Assembly: GCF_014635305.1 (NCBI RefSeq) | Contig: NZ_BMCS01000003.1 | Location: forward strand, 558,001 to 622,000 | Direction: 5' to 3' | Source of the DNA: Williamsia phyllosphaerae | GTDB lineage: Bacteria > Actinomycetota > Actinomycetes > Mycobacteriales > Mycobacteriaceae | Length of the DNA: 64,000 bases | Shown here: piece after piece, positions 40,597 through 49,820 of the stretch | How the letters are laid out: every line of letters starts with the position of its first letter | Position numbering within the stretch: the stretch's first letter is position 1 | Position numbers and translations under genes: made by a program | The notes under the pieces: model-generated | Seen by the model: the letters and a program-made list of their open reading frames with translations, nothing else | What the model was told of the DNA's origin: nothing | Database searches by the model: none

Positions 40597-42272
40597 GCCG
40601 ACTCCCATCGGTCCGAGACGTGACGCGAAGTCATGTCGCCGCGCGGACGGTCGTGTCGGTCCTCGGTGGTGTCGCCATGTGGGGTTCGTTCCCGCCCCGC
40701 AGTCTGTGGTTCCTCGGCGTCGTCTCCCTGGCGCTGCTCGCCGGGGCACTCGGGGTCGGCAGCCCGTCTGTGAAGGTCGGCGCCTGGTGCGGGCTCGTCT
40801 ACGGCCTCGCGTTCTGGTTGCCGCTGCTGCCGTGGATCGGTGTCTACGTCGGGCCGTTGCCGTGGGTTGCGCTGTCGGTCGTGCTGTCGATCTACCTGGT
40901 CCTGTTCGGGGTGGTCGCCACCGTCACCATGCGACTGCCGGTGGCGCCGCTGTGGTTCGCCCTGTCCTGGGTCACCGTCGAATGGGCGCGATCATCGTTC
41001 CCGTTCGGCGGATTCCCCTGGGGTACAGCCGCGTTCGGACAGGTGAACAGCCCGTTGATCTCGGTGGCCGCGCTCGGCGGCGTGCCGACCCTGTCGTTCG
41101 CGGTGGCGCTGATGGGCGGGGCACTCGCCGGTCTGGTCGTGCTCGTGATCACCGCGGTGCGATCCCCGCGCGCGCAGCGACCCGTCGCGGCGATCGCCGG
41201 AGCGCTCGCGCTCGTCCTGGTCGCCCCGATCTGCGCGGCGGCGATGTGGCCGTCGGTCGACGCCGCCACCGACATCGGCGACCGCCCGGGCAACAGCGTC
41301 ACGATCGCGGCGATCCAGGGCAACGTGCCCCGGCTCGGACTGGACTTCAACTCCCAACGGCGTGCGGTGCTCGACAACCACGTCCGGGAGACGTTGCGTC
41401 TCGCCGACGAGATCCGCGCGGGGCGCCAACCCCGACCCGACGTGGTGCTCTGGCCGGAGAACGCCTCCGACATCGACCCGCTGGCCAACTCCGACGCGTC
41501 CGCGGAGATCACGGCCGCCTCCCGGGCGGTCGGCGCCCCGATCCTGGTCGGCACCCTGGTGGAGAACCCCGACGGCCGCCCCACCAACACCGTCCTGGTG
41601 TGGGACGGGTCGAACGGCCCCATCGGGCGCTACGACAAGCACATCATCCAACCGTTCGGTGAGTACCTGCCGTGGCGATCGTTCTTCCGCAAGTTCTCCT
41701 CGTACGCCGATCAGGCGGGCAACTTCCGCCCGGGCAGCGGCAGCAGCGTGCTGCAGGTCCCCACCGCCGCGGACACCACGGTGGCGATCGGGGTGTCGAC
41801 GTGCTGGGAGGTCGCCTTCGACCGCTCGGCGCGGGCGGCCGTGCGTGACGGCGCACAGATGATCTACGTGCCCACCAACAACGCCACCTTCGGTCGCACC
41901 GAGATGACCTATCAGCAGCTGGCGATGTCGCAGGTCCGGGCGGTGGAACACGGCCGCAGTGTGGCGGTCGCCGCGACCAGCGGCATCAGCGCGATAGTCG
42001 CCCCCGACGGCTCCCTGGTGTCGCAGACCGGGTTCTTCGAACCGGGGATGCTGGTCGAGCGCATCCCTCTGCACACCACGCAGACGCTCGCCACCCGGGT
42101 CGGTGCGATCCCTCAGGTCATCGCGATCATCGTCACGCTGATCGGATTTTTGGTCGCACTCGCCCTACGTATTAGGTTTGATCGACGTTTGCGTGACTCG
42201 CCGACGACATCCGAGAACGCAGCAGCCCAGCCCACCCAGTCGAAGGAGACCGATGGCACCGCGGAGACCTGA
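40593..42272 (+). CDS. lnt: Apolipoprotein N-acyltransferase
   Basis: Encodes 559 residues from GTG. An N-terminal region of about six to seven membrane helices (to ~225) is followed by a nitrilase-like periplasmic domain with catalytic triad E289 (WPENASD), K349 ([17 protein letters not shown]) and C404 (STCWEVAFD), then a last membrane helix near residue 510. It transfers a third acyl chain to lipoproteins. In M. tuberculosis this domain is fused to the mannosyltransferase of Ppm1; here the two are separate genes overlapping by 20 bases. Confidence 0.95.
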   Translation: MSRLPSVRDVTRSHVAARTVVSVLGGVAMWGSFPPRSLWFLGVVSLALLAGALGVGSPSVKVGAWCGLVYGLAFWLPLLPWIGVYVGPLPWVALSVVLSIYLVLFGVVATVTMRLPVAPLWFALSWVTVEWARSSFPFGGFPWGTAAFGQVNSPLISVAALGGVPTLSFAVALMGGALAGLVVLVITAVRSPRAQRPVAAIAGALALVLVAPICAAAMWPSVDAATDIGDRPGNSVTIAAIQGNVPRLGLDFNSQRRAVLDNHVRETLRLADEIRAGRQPRPDVVLWPENASDIDPLANSDASAEITAASRAVGAPILVGTLVENPDGRPTNTVLVWDGSNGPIGRYDKHIIQPFGEYLPWRSFFRKFSSYADQAGNFRPGSGSSVLQVPTAADTTVAIGVSTCWEVAFDRSARAAVRDGAQMIYVPTNNATFGRTEMTYQQLAMSQVRAVEHGRSVAVAATSGISAIVAPDGSLVSQTGFFEPGMLVERIPLHTTQTLATRVGAIPQVIAIIVTLIGFLVALALRIRFDRRLRDSPTTSENAAAQPTQSKETDGTAET

Positions 42273-43056
42273 GGCCTTCGGCAGGTCCGACGGCGATCCG
42301 TCGCAGCCGGTGGGACCCGCCGGCGAGGGCACCCTCGTCATCATCCCCACCTACGACGAGCGCGAGAACCTGCCGCTCATCATCGGTCGCCTCCACGCCG
42401 CGCTGGGATCGGCGCACGTCCTCGTCGTCGACGACGGCAGCCCCGACGGCACCGGTGAACTCGCCGACGAATTGGCAGCCGCCGACGACCGCATCCACGT
42501 CATGCACCGGGCCGAGAAGAGCGGCCTGGGTGGTGCCTACATCGCCGGTTTCGGGTGGGGTCTGGAGCGCGACTACGCCGTCCTGGTCGAGATGGACGCC
42601 GACGGATCACACGCCCCCGAGCAGCTCCACCGACTCCTCGACGGGATCAACGCCGGATCCGACCTGGTGATCGGGTCGCGGTACGTGGCAGGCGGATCCC
42701 TGGTGAACTGGCCCAAGCGGCGCAAATACCTGTCCCAGGGGGCCAACACCTACTCACGGTTGGCGCTCGGGGTGAAGATCCGCGACATCACCGCCGGCTA
42801 CCGGGCCTACCGCCGCGCTATCCTCGAGAAGATCGACCTCGGATCGATCGACTCGCACGGTTACTGCTTCCAGATCGATCTCGCCTGGCGGTCGATCCAG
42901 GCCGGGTTCATCGTCTCCGAGGTCCCGATCACGTTCACCGAACGCCAGATCGGTGAGTCCAAGATGAGCGGCGACGTGATCGGTGAGGCGTTCTTCAAGG
43001 TCGCCGAATGGGGCATGCGCCACCGACTCGACCGGCTCGGGCTCCGCACGCGCTGA
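42253..43056 (+). CDS. ppm1: Polyprenol-phosphate mannosyltransferase (dolichol-P-mannose synthase type)
   Basis: Encodes 267 residues. ATG 42253 follows AAGGAG and lies inside the lnt 3' end. A GT2 fold with [31 protein letters not shown] and [14 protein letters not shown] (the DxD that binds GDP-mannose and metal). No C-terminal membrane anchor is present. It makes polyprenyl-phosphomannose for lipomannan/lipoarabinomannan and protein mannosylation. Coupling to Lnt mirrors the domain fusion in M. tuberculosis Ppm1. Confidence 0.94.
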   Translation: MAPRRPEAFGRSDGDPSQPVGPAGEGTLVIIPTYDERENLPLIIGRLHAALGSAHVLVVDDGSPDGTGELADELAAADDRIHVMHRAEKSGLGGAYIAGFGWGLERDYAVLVEMDADGSHAPEQLHRLLDGINAGSDLVIGSRYVAGGSLVNWPKRRKYLSQGANTYSRLALGVKIRDITAGYRAYRRAILEKIDLGSIDSHGYCFQIDLAWRSIQAGFIVSEVPITFTERQIGESKMSGDVIGEAFFKVAEWGMRHRLDRLGLRTR

Positions 43057-43068
43057 GGGTACGAAAAA

Positions 43069-43106
43069 GGCACCGCGTGCATCGATGATCCGATGCACGC
43101 GGTGCC
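43069..43106 (-). terminator. Intrinsic terminator of rbpA
   Basis: A perfect 16-bp stem (GGCACCGCGTGCATCG with its complement, 6-base loop). On the minus strand it is followed directly by TTTTTC, so it terminates rbpA transcription. The stem also lies 12 bases after ppm1 and could slow plus-strand read-through, but there is no U-tract on that side. Confidence 0.9.
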
Positions 43107-43130
43107 GACCCCTCGGGGTTGTGACCAGTT

Positions 43131-43475
43131 CTAGGTGCTGACGCCGCGACGCTTCTGCTTGAGCAGGTCGAGCCGCTCGGTCAGCAGGTCCTCCAGCTCG
43201 GACTCGCTGCGACGCTCCAGCAGCATGTCCCAGTGGGTGCGCGGGGGCTTGACCTTCTTCTCGTCGGGCTCGGCGCCCTCGAGGATGGTGCCCTCCATGC
43301 CGTTCTTGCACGGCCACTTCGACGGGATCTCCGCGTCGTCGGCGAAGGGGACGTCGAAGAGCTCGCCGTTGTCGGTCCGGTACTGCACGATCCGCCGCGG
43401 GGCGAGGTCGTGGTCACGATCGGTCTCGTAGCTGACGGCGCCGAGACGGCTTCCTCGTAGTACACGATCTGCCAT
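43131..43475 (-). CDS. rbpA: RNA polymerase-binding protein RbpA
   Basis: Encodes 114 residues from ATG 43475, with ribosome binding site AGAGGA upstream. N-terminal MADRVLRGSRLGAVSYETDR and central RIVQYRTDNGELFDVPFADD followed by the WPCKNGMEG region match RbpA, and the C-terminal sigma-interaction helix (HWDMLLERRSESELEDLL) is intact. It stabilises open complexes with primary sigma factors. Actinobacteria-specific. Monocistronic, with a strong terminator. Confidence 0.95.
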   Translation of the reverse strand: MADRVLRGSRLGAVSYETDRDHDLAPRRIVQYRTDNGELFDVPFADDAEIPSKWPCKNGMEGTILEGAEPDEKKVKPPRTHWDMLLERRSESELEDLLTERLDLLKQKRRGVST

Positions 43476-43672
43476 GGTGTGTCCTCTCTGCTGTGTGCTC
43501 GTCGTACCCGCCCGCACATCGGAGCGTCCGGGGTGGGGACCGGCGGATTCCCTGTTCAGGGCATGCGCTGCCGATCGTTGTCGAGCCAGAACGTGTCCAT
43601 GCTACTCGTGTCGGGCGATGTGGTCATCCCACGTTCGCGGCCCGGTCATGTCGAGCCTCGCGGCGACGGCGG

Positions 43673-43678
43673 TAACCT
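43673..43678 (+). promoter_or_regulatory. -10 box of zinc-finger gene (predicted leaderless)
   Basis: TAACCT, 6 bases before the ATG at 43685, no ribosome binding site. Confidence 0.45.
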
Positions 43679-43684
43679 GCGTCG

Positions 43685-44020
43685 ATGGAGTCCGCACGCC
43701 GACGACGGCCGTATGCGTGCGCGTGGTGCGGCAGGTCGATCGTCGATTCCGAGACCGGTCGACGTCGCAAGTACTGCAAACAGGCCTGCCGACAGCGCGC
43801 ATACGAGCAACGATCACAGGTCAGCGGGACCTCGGTCCCCGCCGACGCGGTCATCCTGAGCACCGCAGAGGCGGAGCAGCTCGTGGACCGGCTGTTCGAA
43901 CTGCGGTGCGCGGCCGAGGACGTCGCCACCGCCGTGGCGGAGAAGGCATCGCACGACGAACTGACCGGACTGTGTCGGCGACTCCTCGAGCAGGCCGCCG
44001 ACGCCGACCGACTGCGCTGA
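43685..44020 (+). CDS. Small zinc-finger-like conserved protein
   Basis: Encodes 111 residues. The N-terminus is very basic with a C-x2-C...C-x3-C pattern (CAWCGRSI, then YCKQACRQRAY), fitting a treble-clef or RNA-binding zinc finger. The rest is acidic and helical. Its place next to rbpA matches Rv2049c of mycobacteria. Nucleic-acid binding is an inference from the cysteines and charge; the function is unknown. Confidence 0.75.
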   Translation: MESARRRRPYACAWCGRSIVDSETGRRRKYCKQACRQRAYEQRSQVSGTSVPADAVILSTAEAEQLVDRLFELRCAAEDVATAVAEKASHDELTGLCRRLLEQAADADRLR

Positions 44021-44035
44021 TCGGCGTCAGAGCGG

Positions 44036-45280
44036 TTACAGGAAGCGGTCGACCTGCTTGGCGGCCTCGCCGGGATGGCGGGCGTTCATGCCCTCGCCCA
44101 TCGCCTGCAGCTTCCAGCCGGACCCTTCGCGGAACACCTTGGCCATCACGATCCCGGTGAACGGCATGCCGCCCGCGAGTGTGTAGCGCGCGAGCTCGGC
44201 GCGGTTGGTCTGGTCGATGAGCCGACAGAAGGCGTTGTCCACCTGCTCGAACGTCTGACCCTGATACGAGGTGACGATGAACAGCACCTGGGTGATGTTC
44301 GGCGGGATGCGGGTCAGGTCGACGTTGATGACCTCGTCGTCGCCGTCGCCCTCACCGGTCAGGTTGTCGCCCTCGTGGTGGATGGAGCCGTCTTTGCTCT
44401 TGAGCTGACCGTAGTAGGCGAGGTCGGCGAGCTGCTTGCCTGCGAACATCATGGCCGAGGCGTCGAGGTCGATGTTCGATCCACCGCCGCCGCCGAACAG
44501 TCCGCGCTTCTTGGTCACGACCGGGTCCCAGCCCAGCCCCATGGTGATGCGGGTCAGAGCGACACCACCGTCCTTCTTCAACGACACCTGCTGACCCTTG
44601 GTGAGGCTGACCGGGCGGTCCTTGCTCAGGCTGACCTCGCCGGTCGAGGCCGTCGGCCACGACGATGCGCTCGGTGCCGGGGTGGGTGCGGGCGGCGCCT
44701 GCGGTGCGGGCCGTTGGTACGACGGAGCCGCGGCCGGGGGAGTCTGCGGGGGTGTGGGAGTCGCGGCAGGCGTGGGAGTCGGGGCAGGCGCGTCGTCGAC
44801 CGACACACCGTGATCGGTGACCAGGGCGGCGAAACCACCGGCGTAGCCCTGCCCGACCGCGCGGACCTTCCAGTCGGTCCCGCGCCGGTAGACCTCGATC
44901 GCGATCACGATGGACTCCGAGGACAGCCCGTCGATCGGGTAGTCGTAGGCGTTCTGTCCACCCACGCGCACGTGGGCCACGGGTGCGGCGATCGGACCGA
45001 ATGTGCCGTTCTCCAGGGTGATGATCGCGCGGATCTGGGCGATGTCGGCCGGGACCGCTCCCAGGCTCAGCGCCAGGGTGCCGATGCCGGCACCGGTCGT
45101 CAGAGTGACGCCGGGACCGGACGGCTGGTTGAAGAAGACGAAATCGGCGTCGGTGCGGACCTTCCCGGAATCGGTGACGAGGAGTGCGGACAGATCACCC
45201 GCCGCAGCCAGGTCCACCGAGATCTCCACGTCGGTTCCTGCGAGGGGGCCGTTCTGTCCCTTGGTCAGCGTCGTCGCCAT
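44036..45280 (-). CDS. Tandem TerD-domain protein
   Basis: Encodes 414 residues: TerD domain 1 (about 1-165), a Pro/Ala/Thr-rich linker (about 168-215) and TerD domain 2 (about 220-410). Domain 2 keeps the acidic calcium-binding motif (DLDASAMMF, then GDNLTGEGDGDDEVINVDL). Domain 1 lacks that block, reading VTLTTGAGIGTLALSLG instead, so only one domain should bind calcium normally. Last gene of the six-gene Ter-linked operon, 50 bases after the HAD gene and with its own site GAGGAA upstream. Confidence 0.9.
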   Translation of the reverse strand: MATTLTKGQNGPLAGTDVEISVDLAAAGDLSALLVTDSGKVRTDADFVFFNQPSGPGVTLTTGAGIGTLALSLGAVPADIAQIRAIITLENGTFGPIAAPVAHVRVGGQNAYDYPIDGLSSESIVIAIEVYRRGTDWKVRAVGQGYAGGFAALVTDHGVSVDDAPAPTPTPAATPTPPQTPPAAAPSYQRPAPQAPPAPTPAPSASSWPTASTGEVSLSKDRPVSLTKGQQVSLKKDGGVALTRITMGLGWDPVVTKKRGLFGGGGGSNIDLDASAMMFAGKQLADLAYYGQLKSKDGSIHHEGDNLTGEGDGDDEVINVDLTRIPPNITQVLFIVTSYQGQTFEQVDNAFCRLIDQTNRAELARYTLAGGMPFTGIVMAKVFREGSGWKLQAMGEGMNARHPGEAAKQVDRFL

Positions 45281-45330
45281 CAGTCACGTTCCTCAGTCGG
45301 TCGTTGTGTTCGTATTCAGGTCGGTCGTGC

Positions 45331-46188
45331 TCACGGTCGTGGGACCACCGCGGTCTCGCGAGACCAGATCAGCAGACAATCCAGGATCTCCTCGGCTGCG
45401 GCGATGCCCGAAGCGCTCGTAACGGACAACGTCGGATGGTGCCACGAGAGTTCCTGCAATTCGCCGTGTCGGGGTCGGATCGCCCGGTCGGCCGACATCA
45501 GCAGCGGTCGGTCCAGTACGCCGTCACCCGCGGCGAACAGACGGTCGGTGGGGTGCGGGACGTAGTGCTCCCGGACCGCGGCGACGGCCGCTGACTTGGT
45601 CACCGGGTCGGGCATCACGTAGATCTTGCGGCCCTGACGGGACACGTTCCATCCGCGCGGTCGGGCCCATTCCCGCCATCGGTCGACCAGATCGGGCGGC
45701 AGCGTGTCCAGTTCGACGACGGCGTAGCAGAACAGACCGTCGGCGATGCGTAGCGACCGCAGCCAGGCGGGGTCGGCGTCGGCGGCGAGGTGGTCGTGCA
45801 CGTCCGACACGGAGGCACACGCCGCGGCCAGCCGCCGCTCGACCTCGGCTCGCCACGCGGGGTCGGGCACCCCGTCGACGAGGATCTCGCCGCCGTTCGC
45901 GGCCACGGCGAATCGGGGACGCGACGGATCCGGGGTGAACGGCAGCTCGACGCGCCGGAACTGTTCGACGCTGCGGGTGGTCACCGGGACGACGGTCGCG
46001 ACGTGGTCGAGTTCGTCGAGCAGGTCGACCGCCCGGTGCGACATGAACGACTGTGGTCGGCCCTGGTAGATCTCGACGCACCGCAGGGTGGCCGCGCACG
46101 CGTAGTCGTCCGCCTCGACGCCGAGTTCGGCCGCGGCGGTCGAGTAGATGAGGGTCCGATCGAGATCGGTGGCGACGAGCGCGGTCAT
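45331..46188 (-). CDS. HAD-superfamily hydrolase of the Ter biosynthetic module
   Basis: Encodes 285 residues from ATG 46188. HAD motif I is ATDLDRTLIYS, motif II in VPVTTRSVEQF, Lys in VTKSAAV and motif IV FAAGDGVLDRPLL; a cap domain lies between II and III as in Cof/sucrose-phosphatase-type HADs. In Ter systems such HADs accompany PRTase, lyase and StiP genes and are predicted to dephosphorylate a nucleoside-like product. Located 13 bases after the StiP gene. Confidence 0.85.
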   Translation of the reverse strand: MTALVATDLDRTLIYSTAAAELGVEADDYACAATLRCVEIYQGRPQSFMSHRAVDLLDELDHVATVVPVTTRSVEQFRRVELPFTPDPSRPRFAVAANGGEILVDGVPDPAWRAEVERRLAAACASVSDVHDHLAADADPAWLRSLRIADGLFCYAVVELDTLPPDLVDRWREWARPRGWNVSRQGRKIYVMPDPVTKSAAVAAVREHYVPHPTDRLFAAGDGVLDRPLLMSADRAIRPRHGELQELSWHHPTLSVTSASGIAAAEEILDCLLIWSRETAVVPRP

Positions 46189-46201
46189 TGCTGCCTTTCG
46201 A

Positions 46202-47317
46202 TCACTCGAGTTCCCTGATGAGCCCCATGCACGAGTACGCCAGATCGTCGACGACCTCCACCGGCACGCCCCGACTCTCGGCGAGGGCGTGGATGTGGTG
46301 CAGTTCGGGGGCATCGGGGTCCCGCACCAGGATCCGCCACGGGACCCGGCGCAGCAGCACGCGCGTGGTCTCACCGACGCCGGGCTTGACGAAGTTGGCC
46401 GTGGTGATGCCGTACCGAGCGCGGATGTCCTCCACCGATCGCCACCCACTCCAGGTCGGTGTCCGATCGGTGGCGACGAGGTCGGCAACGGTGTCGTCGA
46501 CACCGCCCGCGACGTCGCCGAAGGCCGCGGACACCGTGTCGAGCAGGCGGTTGGAGACGTCGGCGCCGGACAGTTCGCGGTAGAACTTCGCACCGTGAAA
46601 ATCGTTCGGGCCGATCAGATCTGCGTTCAGGACCGTCCGTGACACCAGACCCGACACCGTGGAGTTCAGGCAGGCCGAGGCGATGAGGAAATCGTCACGG
46701 GTGCCGTAGGTGCGGACGCAGTGCCCGGGATCGGCCAGGACGGCGAGGTCGGGGTTGAATCGTGGTCCCCCGGCGGCCGCGGTCTCGTCCAATGCCGCGG
46801 TCAGTTCCCTGGCAATCGCACCCTTGCCGGTCCAGCCGTCGACGAAGACCACCGACGCCGGGTCGTGGTGTGCGGCGAGGTGGTCCATCGCGGTCCGGTC
46901 GATGCCGCGATCGCGGACGATCGACACCGCGTAGTGGGGGAGTTCGATTCCGTGCCGGTATCGCGCCCACCGACGCATGAGGATGCCGACCGGGGTGCCC
47001 GCCCGTGCCAGTGACGCCAACACCACGTTCTCGCCACGTTCGGCGATCACCAGTTCGGTGACGGCCGCGACGGCTGCGGCCAACGTGCCGGCGGTCTCGG
47101 CGAGCACGGTGTCGAACAGCGCCCGGTAGCGCTCGTCGGGCTGGAACTCGATGGGCAGCGACTCGGCGTAGTGCGCCGTACCGGCCTGGATCGCGCGTTC
47201 GCGGATCTCGATGTCGGCCTCGAGGTCGACGTCGGACAGGTCGGTGAGCAGCCAGGCGACCTCGTCGGGGGAGTAGCTGCCGAAATCGGGCCCGTAGAGC
47301 GGCGTGGGCGCGTTCAT
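46202..47317 (-). CDS. StiP-family (cysteine protease-like) protein of Ter operon
   Basis: Encodes 371 residues from ATG 47317, overlapping the PRTase stop (ATGA). Typical StiP stretches are FGSYSPDEVAWLLTDLS at the start, HYAESLPIEFQPDERY, VFVDGWTGKGAIARELT (a PRTase-like loop) and GPNDFHGAKFYREL. The C-terminal ~90 residues (VEDIRARYGITTANFVKPGV and on) may be the PELOTA-like RNA-binding part known from this family. No catalytic role has been proven. Always found with terD-type genes. Confidence 0.82.
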   Translation of the reverse strand: MNAPTPLYGPDFGSYSPDEVAWLLTDLSDVDLEADIEIRERAIQAGTAHYAESLPIEFQPDERYRALFDTVLAETAGTLAAAVAAVTELVIAERGENVVLASLARAGTPVGILMRRWARYRHGIELPHYAVSIVRDRGIDRTAMDHLAAHHDPASVVFVDGWTGKGAIARELTAALDETAAAGGPRFNPDLAVLADPGHCVRTYGTRDDFLIASACLNSTVSGLVSRTVLNADLIGPNDFHGAKFYRELSGADVSNRLLDTVSAAFGDVAGGVDDTVADLVATDRTPTWSGWRSVEDIRARYGITTANFVKPGVGETTRVLLRRVPWRILVRDPDAPELHHIHALAESRGVPVEVVDDLAYSCMGLIRELE

Positions 47318-48609
47318 TGGCGGACACCCCGGGCGACGGCCAGGGTTCCGAACCGGGTGTCCCCGACGACCAGCAGCACCAGATCGCGCCCGGACCCGGT
47401 CAGCGCGGCGACGACCGAGTCGTCGGCGACGAGGGCGTCGGTGTCGGCGGCTGCGTCGACGATGAGCACGCGCTGCGTACGGGGGTCGGCCTCGGCCGCG
47501 TTGTAGAGATACCGCAGCGGGGCATCCGGCGACGTGCGCACCTCCGGCGCGGTGAAGACGAATCCGTGCCGGAGCGGATAGCCGTCCTCGTCGCGCACGT
47601 GGGCCGGGGAGCGGGTGGTCGTCTGCGACAGCACGACTCGACCGGGGCTCTCCAACGCAGCCGCGATCCGCATCGGCAGGTACATCAGTTCCTCGTGCCC
47701 GATCACGACCACCGGGCGTCCCGGGTCGAGGTGGGGCGCGAGCGCGTTCGCCGCGGCGTCGACGAGCGCGGTGAACGCCGGCTCGTCGGTGGAGAGGAAT
47801 CCGTGTCGGCCGCCGTCGGGGACATGGTGCGGCCACGCGACGTCGATGCGGACGACCTCACCGTCGTCGACGGTGTCGCGCGGATGCGCACCGGAGGGTT
47901 GCGGGTCGGGAAGAGCCGCGACGCGGGTGGCGAGGTCGGTGGGCACGGTCGCGACCCCGCGCGCCAGACTGACGAACTCGACGGTGACATCGGCGGCAGC
48001 CGCGGCGGCGTCGCAGCCCGCGACGTCGGCGTCGGATCGCATGTCGACGAGGGCCGCCACGACGTAGCGACGCCGGGGTGCGAGCTGGTGCAGCGATCGG
48101 ATCGCGTCGAGTGCGGTGGCCCCGGTGGAGATCTCGTCGTCGACGAGCACCAGTGTGTCCCCGCTGCTCACCAGTTCCGGTGACGACGGCTGGATGAGAT
48201 GGTCGGTGGCGTGTGAATGTCCTTCGGAGAACCGCGCCCACGTGGCGCCGGGAGCGCCGGGGCGTCGGGTGGAGTGCAGGTAGACCGCCGCGCCGAGGCG
48301 TCGGGCCACGATGTGACCCAGACCCGTTGCTGTCTCGGCGAACCCGAACACGACCACCGATTGCGCGTCGGGCAGTTCCACCAGGTCGGCGAGGTCGGAG
48401 CCGGCGCGGATAATGGTCGACGGCGCCACCGGGATGTGTTTGCCGAGCACTCGCGACACCCAGAGGTGTGCGCGCTTGGGGTTGCGTCGCAGACCCGGTT
48501 CGATCAGCGCGTCGATCGTCCACCCGGCGACGCCGTCGACATGGGAGGCCGTCAATCCGAGATCCGTTCCGGCCCAGGGTGTCACGGCGGGTGTGGGGTG
48601 CGTCGTCAC
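47314..48609 (-). CDS. PRTase with TRSP domain (Ter module)
   Basis: Encodes 431 residues from GTG 48609, overlapping the lyase stop (GTGA). The PRPP-binding loop of type I phosphoribosyltransferases is LVLVDDEISTGATALDA; VVVFGFAETATGLGHIVARR is also characteristic. The C-terminal half (from about 250, including FLSTDEPAFTALV and GHEELMYLPMRIA) matches the TRSP domain that follows PRTases in Ter operons. It probably attaches a base-like group to ribose phosphate. Confidence 0.85.
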   Translation of the reverse strand: MTTHPTPAVTPWAGTDLGLTASHVDGVAGWTIDALIEPGLRRNPKRAHLWVSRVLGKHIPVAPSTIIRAGSDLADLVELPDAQSVVVFGFAETATGLGHIVARRLGAAVYLHSTRRPGAPGATWARFSEGHSHATDHLIQPSSPELVSSGDTLVLVDDEISTGATALDAIRSLHQLAPRRRYVVAALVDMRSDADVAGCDAAAAAADVTVEFVSLARGVATVPTDLATRVAALPDPQPSGAHPRDTVDDGEVVRIDVAWPHHVPDGGRHGFLSTDEPAFTALVDAAANALAPHLDPGRPVVVIGHEELMYLPMRIAAALESPGRVVLSQTTTRSPAHVRDEDGYPLRHGFVFTAPEVRTSPDAPLRYLYNAAEADPRTQRVLIVDAAADTDALVADDSVVAALTGSGRDLVLLVVGDTRFGTLAVARGVRQ

Positions 48610-49820
48610 CGATCGACCACCGTGGTCAGCAGTTCGATCACCGCGACGTCGGGACGGGTGACCCCGAACACGGTGGCGCGCGTCAGTGTGCGCTCGGCCC
48701 AGGCGCGATGCGGGCGACGCTCGTTCATCTTGTTGCGGTACTCCGACGGGAGCACGCCGCCGACGTCCCCGGTCGCCTCCGGCCCGGTGTGTTCGTCGTC
48801 GACCCCGAGTACCGCGAGCGCGTCGACGTACTCCTCGTGCGAGACCGTGCACATCGAGTGGACCACGTTGACGTGCGTCGGGTGGATGACGGTCTTGCCC
48901 TGCAATCCGTTCGCGCGGTCGAGCACCAACTCTCGCAGCAGACCGTCGAGGTCACGGCTGACGAGGTGCGTGCGGAACCGGACGGCGTCGATCTCCTTGA
49001 ACGGCGTGTTGCGCAACAGCGGTCGGAACATCCGCTCGTGCGCGTTGTAGTACTCCCACACCGGCCCGGTGATCACGAAACCGGTTCCGTCGCGACGCCC
49101 CAGGATGTTCACCACCGCCGCGATCACCGAGGCGACCGGGTGGACGTCGTAGATCGTCAGGTCGGGATCACGTCGGATACCGAACGCGCCGCACAGGTCG
49201 GTCGCACCGATACGCACGGCCAGGACGGTGTCGCGGAACTCGGCGAGCAGGGCCGCGATGGACGTCAGCTCGCCGTCGCGCGTCTCGAGGGCCAGCACGT
49301 CGGGCGTCTCGATGATCGGCATCGCGTAGAGCCGACGTCCGATGACACCGGAGGCCCGGTTGATCCGGGTCAGGTAGTCGCGTCCACAGGACGAGCCGAA
49401 CTTGGGGATCGCGAAGCCGGCGAGGATGTCGGCCCCCGTGGTCATCTCGGCGATCAGCGCGTCGATCTGGTCGGCGGAGCGGACGCGGACGAACAGCAGG
49501 GGACCGCCGCGGGAGGCGAGCGTGTCGAGCGCCGCCACGACCGCGTGCAACCCCGCGGCGACCGCGTCGTCGGGAACGGCGTCCTCGAGATCGATGACGA
49601 TCGACACCGACCCCGCCGCGGCGGCGCGTTCGATCAGCGACACCAACCCGTCGCGGATCGCCGGGATGTAGAGCGTGGCGCCCAGCGCGGTGGCGAGGAG
49701 TTCACGCTCGGCGTCGACCGGGATCGGCTGGGGTCGCCGATAGAACAGACGACCGAGCTCGCGCTCGTCGAGCATCGGGAAATGTGTCACCGTCCGACCC
49801 GTGGTCGCGGTGGGAGTCAT
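48606..49820 (-). CDS. HpcH/HpaI aldolase/citrate lyase-type protein (Ter module)
   Basis: Encodes 404 residues from ATG 49820, overlapping the upstream stop (ATGA). A TIM-barrel lyase with VSIVIDLEDAVPDD (metal-binding Glu/Asp) and IPKFGSSCGRDYL, YAMPIIETPDVLALETR and VRIGATDLCGAFGI, and the end GKTVIHPTHVNVVHS typical of CitE-like enzymes. It is longer than citrate lyase beta subunits. In Ter clusters these are predicted to add or remove an acyl unit on the small-molecule product. Confidence 0.87.
   Translation of the reverse strand: MTPTATTGRTVTHFPMLDERELGRLFYRRPQPIPVDAERELLATALGATLYIPAIRDGLVSLIERAAAAGSVSIVIDLEDAVPDDAVAAGLHAVVAALDTLASRGGPLLFVRVRSADQIDALIAEMTTGADILAGFAIPKFGSSCGRDYLTRINRASGVIGRRLYAMPIIETPDVLALETRDGELTSIAALLAEFRDTVLAVRIGATDLCGAFGIRRDPDLTIYDVHPVASVIAAVVNILGRRDGTGFVITGPVWEYYNAHERMFRPLLRNTPFKEIDAVRFRTHLVSRDLDGLLRELVLDRANGLQGKTVIHPTHVNVVHSMCTVSHEEYVDALAVLGVDDEHTGPEATGDVGGVLPSEYRNKMNERRPHRAWAERTLTRATVFGVTRPDVAVIELLTTVVDR

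Noticed and set aside
44075-45565. Plus-strand reading frame opposite the tandem TerD gene
   Set aside because: Arg/Asp/Gly/Val-rich antisense composition; the minus strand carries two recognisable TerD domains.
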